From: Oscillospiraceae bacterium
Lineage (GTDB): Bacteria; Bacillota; Clostridia; Oscillospirales; Ruminococcaceae
Length of the DNA: 12,693 nt
NCBI GenBank assembly: GCA_018110855.1
Contig: JAGBFZ010000231.1
Coordinates: 1-12,693, forward strand
Reading direction: 5' to 3'
A program made the position numbers and the translations under genes. Position 1 is the stretch's first letter; the number at the start of each line of letters is the position of its first letter. Shown piece by piece: positions 7,086-12,687 of this stretch. The notes beneath the pieces were generated by a model. The model had not been told where the DNA came from. It was given only the letters and a program-made list of their open reading frames with translations, and searched no databases.

Positions 7086-8723
7086 ATGAAAAGTCACGGT
7101 CTCAGCATTAAGCTCCTGACAGCTTTTATCGCAGCAGCCGCACTGCTCGGAGCAGCGGCAGCGATATCCTCCGCATTTGCGGGCAGATCGTGGGACAGCT
7201 ATACTCTTGCATCGGAGAAAAGAGCTTCGGAGATATACTCCGCTTCAAAAACAGCACGGGATATCCGAAGTGCTGACGCTGAGATACTTTCAGCCTTTGC
7301 CGTCAGGGATATTGCCGCTGCGGAAGGGTACATTTCCGCCGCACAGGAATTACTCAGTAATATTGAAGACGACTGCAGGGATAATAAATATCTGTGCAGC
7401 TCCGAAAGCATCAGGGCTGTTACTGAAGCCTCGGGAGAGCTTGATTCCATTTCGGAGATGATCTCAGACGGGAATCTTCCAAGAGCAGGCAGCATATACT
7501 TTGCCGAGTATCAGCCAAAGCTCCGTACAGCCGCGGAATATGCCGAAAGAATTTCGGAAAAGCTGTCCTCAGAGAGCAGTGAATCGGAACGTATCGCTCC
7601 GATGCGATCCAAAGCGCAAAGACTGGTTGCAGGCATTGCACTTCTCGGAATATCGGTCATCCTGTTTTTCGGACTGTACATAGATAACACGATCAGAAGG
7701 TTGGAGTTCACAGTTTCCCCACCCAAAAAGGAAGAGCCGCCTCCATGCGATAAATATGAGACCGAAGCGGAATATGACGGGGTAAAGTTTTTATCTGACA
7801 AGCTTACGGAATCCGAGAACGTTATCAAAACACTTGTGAACAGCATAAACGCCCTTGCCGACGGCGATCCCGATGCAGCTCCCGACGGTATATATCCCGA
7901 GGCTCATACAGACGCACTTTCTGCAGTCAGAAAAATGAAGGCAAGGCTCAGATTTATCGGCGCTCAGATAAGCCGTGCTGCGGAATTTGTATCCGCTGAA
8001 TCGCTGAGAGTTTCGGACAATGCCGAGGAGCTTTCCGCTGCTGCCGAGGAGCAAAGCTCAGCTGCAGAAGCACTTTCGCAATGCGCCGAAAAAATGACGG
8101 GGCTTATCTCCCGAAGCTCGGTTATTTCAGAAAAGATCATAAGCAGCAGCGCTGAATGTCATTCCCGTGCCGAAGGCTGCTCAAAGCAGCTTGAGGAGGC
8201 CAACGTGTCCATGGATACCCTCAGAGGAAGTCTGGATGAGCTTGGGGCACTTGCTGCCTCAGCTGCCGATATTTCCTCCAAGGCAAATCTTCTGGCTGTG
8301 AGCACAGCTATGAATGTCTCAAAGGGCGACTGCTCCCCTGCGAGCCTTGCTGCCTCAGCTGACGAAGCAAGAAGCCTTGCCATCAGAGCCGAGGAAATGT
8401 CCTCCGAAGCAGCAAGGATAAAGGAAAGCTGCGGACTGTCATTCAGCTCTGCGGCAGGGTGCATGGAAAATGCAGGCTCCTCCGCTCACGAGCTTGAGAG
8501 CAGCATCAGCGGGATATCAGAAAGCACTGAGGAAATGCTTTCTCTGAACAGCGATCAGTCAAAAGCAGTCATGGCTGTTGAAGAGGATCTTGCCAAGATC
8601 AAAGGATTTGTTCATCTGAGCAAAAATGCCTACGAGGAATATGCCGCTTCGGGAAGAATGCTTTCCGAACAGACCTCAGCCCTCAGAAAGATCATGCCCG
8701 TAAAGCAGGAAAGCTGTGAATAA
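7086..8723 (+). CDS. Chemoreceptor-like membrane protein with an altered signalling tip
   Basis: The 545-residue product is built like a methyl-accepting chemotaxis protein: membrane helix at 8-32, a helical extracytoplasmic domain of about 145 residues (33-179) with a CX6C pair (Cys97, Cys104), a second helix at 180-199, a Pro-rich linker (SPPKKEEPPP), and a long cytoplasmic coiled coil (about 232-540). This coiled coil aligns without a gap to the receptor encoded next (constant offset of 132 residues; anchors Leu257, Val309, Asp395 and Ser527 here). The hairpin tip, the most conserved part of all chemoreceptors, is rewritten: the residues equivalent to the CheW/CheA-contacting Phe, Glu and Arg are Ser398, Asn410 and Lys413, and the Gly-rich turn is lost. 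The frame is intact, rich in Ser, Ala and Glu. AAGGTGG lies seven bases before the ATG. It follows cdaR by 62 bases and is probably co-transcribed with it. Partner, ligand and output are unknown. Confidence 0.75.
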   Translation: MKSHGLSIKLLTAFIAAAALLGAAAAISSAFAGRSWDSYTLASEKRASEIYSASKTARDIRSADAEILSAFAVRDIAAAEGYISAAQELLSNIEDDCRDNKYLCSSESIRAVTEASGELDSISEMISDGNLPRAGSIYFAEYQPKLRTAAEYAERISEKLSSESSESERIAPMRSKAQRLVAGIALLGISVILFFGLYIDNTIRRLEFTVSPPKKEEPPPCDKYETEAEYDGVKFLSDKLTESENVIKTLVNSINALADGDPDAAPDGIYPEAHTDALSAVRKMKARLRFIGAQISRAAEFVSAESLRVSDNAEELSAAAEEQSSAAEALSQCAEKMTGLISRSSVISEKIISSSAECHSRAEGCSKQLEEANVSMDTLRGSLDELGALAASAADISSKANLLAVSTAMNVSKGDCSPASLAASADEARSLAIRAEEMSSEAARIKESCGLSFSSAAGCMENAGSSAHELESSISGISESTEEMLSLNSDQSKAVMAVEEDLAKIKGFVHLSKNAYEEYAASGRMLSEQTSALRKIMPVKQESCE

Positions 8724-8759
8724 TAAATAAGTTTTCCTTATTAAATTTAAAATTTGCTA

Positions 8760-8788
8760 TTGATTTTTATCATATGCTGTGCTATAAT
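8760..8788 (+). promoter_or_regulatory. Promoter of the downstream chemoreceptor gene
   Basis: TTGATT (8760-8765), a 17-base spacer and a perfect TATAAT (8783-8788). The preceding AAATTTAAAATTT stretch (about 8743-8755) could act as an UP element. A six-base AATAAG/CTTATT hairpin at 8726-8742 follows the stop of the preceding gene but lacks a T run, so it is at best a weak terminator. Confidence 0.75.
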
Positions 8789-8857
8789 ATTATAAGATAT
8801 ATTTTATTATCAGGAAAATATTTCAAAATAGATATGATATAAAGAAAAGAAAACCGA

Positions 8858-8872
8858 AAGGAAGTATTCCTT
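8858..8872 (+). promoter_or_regulatory. Hairpin containing the ribosome binding site of the chemoreceptor gene
   Basis: AAGGAA (8858-8863), a GTA loop and TTCCTT (8867-8872) form a perfect six-base stem that ends directly before the ATG at 8873. The stem includes the AGGA Shine-Dalgarno core, so folding would hide the ribosome site. The stem is short and AT-containing, hence probably unstable; a regulatory role is inference. Confidence 0.4.
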
Positions 8873-10387
8873 ATGAAAAAGGATAGGAAATGGACTGCCA
8901 CTGCCGCAGGAAAAATGACACTTGTTTACGTTAGTACAGCTGTTGTAGTTGTGTTTACAATTGTTGGCTGTGCAATGATTATTAAAAACCTTGCGCTTCA
9001 GCTTATTCTTACAGCCGCAGGACTTGCCCTGTTCGGAGTAATATCCACAGTTTTCGGCAGATACATAACAAATCAGATTGCCAAGGTGGAAAAGAGGCTT
9101 GAGGATATTTCCGCAGGTGACGTTCACACCTTCACCGAAAAGCTTGAGGAAAAGACCGAGTTCGACTCGCTGTACAACACTCTTGAGGACACAGTCATTC
9201 ATTTAAACGACGTTATCACCGAGATAAACAGGGGTCTTGACGAGCTTGCTTCGGGCAATCTGTCCTACAAGCTCCCCTCTTCTTGGAAGGGCGATTTCGG
9301 GCTTATCAGCCATAAATATAACGACATCACCGCTTCTCTCAGACAGACCTTCCGCAACATCGACACCGCTTCCGATCAGGTTTCAAACGGCTCGCAGCAG
9401 GTAGCAGACGGCGCTCAGACCCTTTCTCAGGGTGCAACCGAACAGGCTGCCTCCATCGAGCAGCTCACATCGCAGATCAATACCATTTCCGACCGTGTTC
9501 ATAATACCGCTGCCTCCGCAGGCAAGACCATGCAGGTCGTTAACGACACAGGCGACAAGATCAGAGAATGCGGCAAAGAAATGGATCAGATGCTCGCCGC
9601 TATGGACGAGATAAACAACAGCTCCGCAGAGATCTCCAAGATCATCAAGGTCATTGACGATATTGCCTTCCAGACAAATATCCTTGCCCTTAACGCTGCT
9701 GTTGAGGCTGCAAGAGCAGGTGCCGCAGGCAAGGGCTTTGCAGTTGTTGCCGACGAGGTAAGAAATCTTGCCGCTAAGAGTGCGGAGGCTGCTAAGCAGA
9801 CCACATCACTTATCGAAAACTCCATTGAAAGCGTTAAAAAGGGTGCGGAGATCGCTCAGGAGACCGCAGGTACTCTGGACGAGATCATCAAAAACGCCGA
9901 TGTTATAGTGACGGAAGTTGCAACCATCTCCGACGCTTCCAACGAGCAGGCTGACGAGATCAAAAGAGTCAGTGTGGGTGTTGAGCAGATCGCCTCGGTT
10001 GTTCAGAGCAATACCGCCACTGCTGAGGAATCCGCCGCTACCTCCGAGGAGCTTTCGGGTCAGTCGGGAATTCTCAGAAACCTTCTTGCTCACTTTAAGA
10101 TCAATGATGATGACAGCAGCGAGAATTACAGCAGCAGCGAATCCGCCTATTCCTATTCTGACAGCGGTAATTCCACCACAGACAATTCCTCAAATTATTC
10201 CGATGTATTCGATTATTATGTAAACGGAAATGACAGCGGTGCCTTTGAAGAGCCTGCATCCGCCGAGGATAACGATGACAGCTTTGTTCCCGTGGATTTC
10301 TCGGATATGGGAGATGAGCCTGTCAAAGGCAAGCCCGCTCACATCTATCTTGATGATGATTTCGAGAATGTTCAGAGCAAATACTGA
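8873..10387 (+). CDS. Methyl-accepting chemotaxis protein with canonical signalling domain and no ectodomain
   Basis: The 504-residue receptor has two membrane helices (about 15-37 and 43-64) separated by only about six residues, so there is no room for an extracytoplasmic ligand-binding domain. HAMP-like sequence follows (about 64-160), then a complete MCP signalling domain (about 163-408) with the canonical tip: DIAFQTNILALNAAVEAARAG, then GKGFAVVADEVRNLA, residues 263-300. The contact residues Phe266, Glu278 and Arg281 are all present. Gln/Glu-rich patches (for example around 186-197 and 384-394) are plausible methylation sites. The last 95 residues form an acidic Ser/Tyr/Asp-rich, probably disordered tail; the NWETF-type CheR tether is not seen. 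It has its own promoter, a Shine-Dalgarno inside a small hairpin, and a strong terminator after it. It should couple to CheA/CheW; what it senses is unclear, perhaps a membrane property, a cytoplasmic cue or input from the neighbouring receptor-like protein. Confidence 0.93.
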   Translation: MKKDRKWTATAAGKMTLVYVSTAVVVVFTIVGCAMIIKNLALQLILTAAGLALFGVISTVFGRYITNQIAKVEKRLEDISAGDVHTFTEKLEEKTEFDSLYNTLEDTVIHLNDVITEINRGLDELASGNLSYKLPSSWKGDFGLISHKYNDITASLRQTFRNIDTASDQVSNGSQQVADGAQTLSQGATEQAASIEQLTSQINTISDRVHNTAASAGKTMQVVNDTGDKIRECGKEMDQMLAAMDEINNSSAEISKIIKVIDDIAFQTNILALNAAVEAARAGAAGKGFAVVADEVRNLAAKSAEAAKQTTSLIENSIESVKKGAEIAQETAGTLDEIIKNADVIVTEVATISDASNEQADEIKRVSVGVEQIASVVQSNTATAEESAATSEELSGQSGILRNLLAHFKINDDDSSENYSSSESAYSYSDSGNSTTDNSSNYSDVFDYYVNGNDSGAFEEPASAEDNDDSFVPVDFSDMGDEPVKGKPAHIYLDDDFENVQSKY

Positions 10388-10398
10388 TAAAAAAATAA

Positions 10399-10428
10399 TC
10401 GGGAGACGGCAGTCTCCCGAAATTTTTT
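10399..10428 (+). terminator. Intrinsic terminator after the chemoreceptor gene
   Basis: A perfect nine-base stem TCGGGAGAC/GTCTCCCGA with GGCA loop (10399-10420) is followed by AA and six T. It ends only 17 bases before the dtd start, so dtd depends on readthrough or on a promoter within the end of the receptor gene; none was recognised in the gap. Confidence 0.92.
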
Positions 10429-10445
10429 ATGAAAGGATAGATTTT

Positions 10446-10877
10446 ATGAGAACTGTTATCCAGCGTGTTGCTCACGCTTCTGTAAGCGTTGACGGAAATA
10501 CGGTCGGCAGCATTAACAAGGGTTTTCTTATCCTCGCAGGCTTCACTGACGGGGACACCGAGGCGGACTGCGTGCGCATTGCCAAGAAAATTTCGGGGCT
10601 TAGGATCTTTTCCGATGAAAACGACAAGATAAACCTCTCCTTAAGGGACGTTGGCGGAGAAGTGCTGTGCATTTCCCAGTTTACCCTATACGCCGACTGC
10701 ACCCATGGAAACCGCCCCAGCTTCATAAATGCTGCCCGTCCGGAAACGGCAGAGCCCCTGTACGATTTTTTCTGCAAAGAGCTTGAGAAATACGTTCACA
10801 CCGAGCGGGGCATTTTCGGCGCAGATATGAAGGTATCTCTTTTAAATGACGGTCCGTTTACCGTGATCGTGGAATAA
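10446..10877 (+). CDS. dtd: D-aminoacyl-tRNA deacylase Dtd
   Basis: Dtd hydrolyses D-amino acids (and glycine) wrongly attached to tRNA, protecting translation; it acts in the cytoplasm as a homodimer. The 143-residue product has the normal length and N terminus (MRTVIQRV). The SQFTL motif is at residues 77-81 and the cross-subunit cis-proline motif is at 134-139, reading NDGPFT where many relatives have GPVT. Start: ATG 10446 with AAAGGA eight bases upstream; the same frame is open far upstream through the preceding receptor gene, but that part is out-of-frame shadow. The gene sits between two terminators and its 3' end overlaps the last 20 bases of a convergent small gene. Confidence 0.95.
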   Translation: MRTVIQRVAHASVSVDGNTVGSINKGFLILAGFTDGDTEADCVRIAKKISGLRIFSDENDKINLSLRDVGGEVLCISQFTLYADCTHGNRPSFINAARPETAEPLYDFFCKELEKYVHTERGIFGADMKVSLLNDGPFTVIVE

Positions 10878-11019
10878 ATAAAGCTCTCAGCCTGTCCCCG
10901 ATACGTTGGAGCAGGCTTTTTTTCTTCTCAAATTCCGCAAAGGTCTGACGGTGATCTTTTTGCATTTTTTTGATATCACGCTGAAATTCCGCAAGCCTTT
11001 TCTTTTCCTCCGCAGTCAT
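10858..11019 (-). CDS. Small charged helical protein, unknown function (53 residues)
   Basis: The ATG at 11019 is preceded by AAGGAG with a seven-base spacing (11027-11032) and by a consensus promoter (11050-11078). A 53-residue frame follows and ends in TAA at 10858-10860. The product is dominated by Lys, Arg, Glu and Gln (EEKKRLAEFQRDIKKMQKDH), has no hydrophobic membrane segment and no Cys, and ends in a basic stretch (RIGDRLRALFIPRSR). It probably forms an amphipathic helix or coiled coil. An in-frame ATG 16 codons upstream lies within or before the -10 and is not credible. The gene converges with dtd (20-base overlap) and is divergent from the TPP-controlled thiC. I do not recognise a family and suggest no function. 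The promoter, ribosome site and frame together make chance unlikely. Confidence 0.65.
   Translation of the reverse strand: MTAEEKKRLAEFQRDIKKMQKDHRQTFAEFEKKKSLLQRIGDRLRALFIPRSR
10889..10923 (+). terminator. Intrinsic terminator of dtd, inside the opposing small gene
   Basis: AGCCTG (10889-10894) pairs with CAGGCT (10912-10917), with further partial pairing inside (CCC with GGA/GG), and seven T follow (10917-10923). It lies 12 bases after the dtd stop. On the other strand the same bases are codons of the small gene, the T run being read as a Lys-Lys-Lys stretch. Confidence 0.75.
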
Positions 11020-11049
11020 ATTCCCGCTCCTTTTTGGTTTACTGGGAAT

Positions 11050-11078
11050 ATTATACCACAAAATCACAGAGCCGTCAA
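11050..11078 (-). promoter_or_regulatory. Promoter of the 53-residue small gene
   Basis: On the minus strand TTGACG (11073-11078), a 17-base spacer and a perfect TATAAT (11050-11055). The expected transcript start is about 24 bases before the ATG, leaving a short leader that contains AAGGAG. Confidence 0.75.
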
Positions 11079-11103
11079 CCGCCGATTATTTTCATTTTTC
11101 CAC

Positions 11104-11132
11104 TTGACTATATCCTCCGCAGATGTTATAAT
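11104..11132 (+). promoter_or_regulatory. Promoter of thiC
   Basis: TTGACT (11104-11109), a 17-base spacer and a perfect TATAAT (11127-11132), placed just before the riboswitch. Its -35 is only 25 bases from the -35 of the divergent small-gene promoter. Confidence 0.85.
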
Positions 11133-11136
11133 GAAT

Positions 11137-11212
11137 ATATGCAGGGGCACTGCGCAAGCGGTTGAGAAGCACCCTTTGAACCTGTCGGTCAATACCGTGG
11201 GAGGGAGCATAC
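11137..11212 (+). ncRNA. TPP riboswitch aptamer (THI element)
   Basis: The aptamer binds thiamine pyrophosphate and shuts off thiC. P1 is TATGC (11138-11142) with GCATA (11207-11211). The P2 strands are GGGG (11144-11147) and ACCC (11171-11174). P3 is minimal, closed by a GCAA tetraloop, then GGTTGAGA matches the conserved pyrimidine-sensing stretch. The second arm has GAACCTG, a CGGT-CAAT-ACCG stem and closing AGG near 11202-11204, the diphosphate-sensing part. The very short P3 is the only unusual feature. Confidence 0.93.
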
Positions 11213-11277
11213 AAAGAAATTTCCGCCTTGTATGTATATTCTCCCGAAAATGAGGATATATTTACCAAGGCTTTTTT
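11208..11277 (+). terminator. Riboswitch expression platform: antiterminator and terminator before thiC
   Basis: Terminator: GCCTTG (11225-11230) pairs with CAAGGC (11266-11271), extended by TATAT/ATATA pairing, and is followed by six T (11272-11277). Antiterminator: CATACAA (11208-11214) pairs with TTGTATG (11228-11234), which uses the 5' arm of the terminator. CATACAA itself overlaps the 3' strand of aptamer P1 (11207-11211). With TPP bound, P1 holds GCATA, the antiterminator cannot form and transcription stops; without TPP the antiterminator forms and thiC is read. The model follows from the pairings. Confidence 0.85.
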
Positions 11278-11293
11278 AGTTAGGAGAATCAAT

Positions 11294-12607
11294 ATGAGAA
11301 ATTACAAGACACAGATGGAAGCGGCGAAAAAGGGTATTATCACCCCCGAAATGGAGATAGTGGCAAAAAAGGAATATGCCGCACCCGAGGATATAATGAA
11401 AAAGGTTGCCGACGGCTCGGTTGCCATTCCTGCTAATATCAATCACAAATCACTGTCCCCCGAGGGAATCGGTGCGGGTCTTCGCACCAAGATAAACGTT
11501 AACTTGGGAATTTCGGGAGACTGTGCCGATTACGAAAGAGAGCTTGAAAAGGTGAAAATGTCCATCGGCTTTGGCGCTGAGGCTATTATGGATCTGTCTA
11601 ACTTCGGAAAGACAAATCAGTTCCGCACAAAGCTCATCGAAATGTCCCCCGCAATGATCGGCACTGTGCCTATGTATGACGCTATCGGCTATCTTGAAAA
11701 GGATCTTCTCGATATCACCGCAAAAGATTTTCTGAAGGTCGTGGAGGCTCATGCAAAAGAGGGCGTTGACTTCATGACTATCCATGCGGGTATCAACAAG
11801 CGGGCTGTGGAGGCATTCAGACGTGAGGGCAGAAAGATGAATATCGTTTCCCGAGGCGGCTCTCTTCTCTTTGCGTGGATGGCTATGACGGGAAATGAAA
11901 ATCCATTCTTTGAATATTACGATGAAGTGCTTGAGATACTTCGTGAGTACGATGTTACCATAAGCCTTGGAGACGCTCTCCGTCCCGGCTGCATTGACGA
12001 TGCTACCGACGCGGGACAGATCAGCGAGCTTATCGAGCTGGGAAATCTCACTCTGAGAGCATGGGAAAAGGACGTTCAGGTAATGGTCGAGGGTCCCGGA
12101 CGCATGGCAATGAACGAGATCGCCGCAAACATGACTCTCCAGAAGCGGATATGCCACAATGCCCCCTTCTATGTTTTAGGTCCCCTTGTAACGGATATTT
12201 TCCCCGGATACGACCACATCACAAGTGCCATAGGCGGAGCTATTGCCGCTGCAAACGGAGCAGATTTTCTCTGCTATGTGACACCTGCGGAGCATCTGCG
12301 TCTGCCTGATGTCAATGATGTCAAGGAGGGCATTATGGCAAGCAAGATCGCCGCTCATGCCGCTGATATTGCCAAGGGTATCCCCCATGCAAGAGACCTT
12401 GACAACAAGATGGCAGAAGCCCGTCACAAGGTTGACTGGGAGGAAATGTTCAAAATCGCTGCCGACCCCGACAAGGCTCGGGCATACTTTGAAAGCACTC
12501 CCCCTGCCGACCGCCACACCTGCTCCATGTGCGGAAAGATGTGCGCTGTGAGAACGACTAATATGATACTTGAGGGCAAGGAAGTTAAATTCTGCTCCGA
12601 GAAATAA
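11294..12607 (+). CDS. thiC: Phosphomethylpyrimidine synthase ThiC
   Basis: ThiC is a radical-SAM enzyme that rearranges aminoimidazole ribotide to hydroxymethylpyrimidine phosphate for thiamine synthesis. The 437-residue product has the compact length of clostridial and archaeal forms, without the long N-terminal domain. Seen motifs: SRGGS (186-190), SLGDALRPG (224-232), EGPG (266-269), [12 protein letters not shown] (305-316) and CYVTPAEHL (327-335). Near the end is the cluster motif CSMCGKMC (Cys410, 413 and 417), spaced CX2CX3C rather than the textbook CX2CX4C. The residue after EGPG, normally His and a ligand of the second metal site together with the His in PAEHL, is Arg270. Start: ATG 11294 with AGGAG seven bases upstream; a longer frame from TTG 11228 would start inside the attenuator. 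A BzaF (hydroxybenzimidazole synthase) identity is possible in principle, but the TPP riboswitch argues for ThiC. Confidence 0.94.
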   Translation: MRNYKTQMEAAKKGIITPEMEIVAKKEYAAPEDIMKKVADGSVAIPANINHKSLSPEGIGAGLRTKINVNLGISGDCADYERELEKVKMSIGFGAEAIMDLSNFGKTNQFRTKLIEMSPAMIGTVPMYDAIGYLEKDLLDITAKDFLKVVEAHAKEGVDFMTIHAGINKRAVEAFRREGRKMNIVSRGGSLLFAWMAMTGNENPFFEYYDEVLEILREYDVTISLGDALRPGCIDDATDAGQISELIELGNLTLRAWEKDVQVMVEGPGRMAMNEIAANMTLQKRICHNAPFYVLGPLVTDIFPGYDHITSAIGGAIAAANGADFLCYVTPAEHLRLPDVNDVKEGIMASKIAAHAADIAKGIPHARDLDNKMAEARHKVDWEEMFKIAADPDKARAYFESTPPADRHTCSMCGKMCAVRTTNMILEGKEVKFCSEK

Positions 12608-12613
12608 TATCCA

Positions 12614-12658
12614 GTATTTGTAGGGGAGGGGCTTGCCCCTCCCGTATAGGGAAAATAC
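12614..12658. repeat. GC-rich compound hairpin, possibly an intergenic repeat
   Basis: A perfect nine-base dyad GGGAGGGGC/GCCCCTCCC (12624-12632 with 12635-12643) is nested within outer arms GTATTT/AAATAC (12614-12619 with 12653-12658). It starts six bases after the thiC stop. There is no T tract on either strand, so it is not a standard terminator; it may protect the 3' end of the message. GC-rich hairpins of this look are often dispersed in clostridial genomes, but only one copy is in this window. Confidence 0.5.
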
Positions 12659-12664
12659 AATTGA

Positions 12665-12687
12665 TGTTTCACCCGCTTTTGCGGAAA
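12665..12687. other. Small stem-loop at the window end
   Basis: CCGC-TTTT-GCGG (12673-12684) with flanking TTTC/GAAA pairing. No T run follows within the window. It could be part of the same intergenic element as the preceding hairpin or lead into the next gene; nothing else is seen in the last 30 bases. Confidence 0.25.

Noticed and set aside
8726..8742. Hairpin after the receptor-like gene as a terminator
   Set aside because: Only six AT-rich pairs and no T run after it; considered too weak to call.
10230..10445. Extended upstream frame of dtd
   Set aside because: It overlaps the receptor gene and its terminator; Dtd proteins begin at the MRTVIQRV found at 10446.
11020..11067. Longer form of the small minus-strand gene from ATG 11067
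   Set aside because: The start lies upstream of the expected transcript start and has no ribosome site.
11228..11293. N-terminal extension of ThiC from TTG 11228
   Set aside because: It would be translated from within the riboswitch attenuator; ATG 11294 has AGGAG at the right distance.
11450..12157. Long minus-strand frame of 235 codons within thiC
   Set aside because: Antisense shadow of a conserved gene; composition is rich in His/Ser/Cys as expected for reversed codons, and no promoter or ribosome site was seen.
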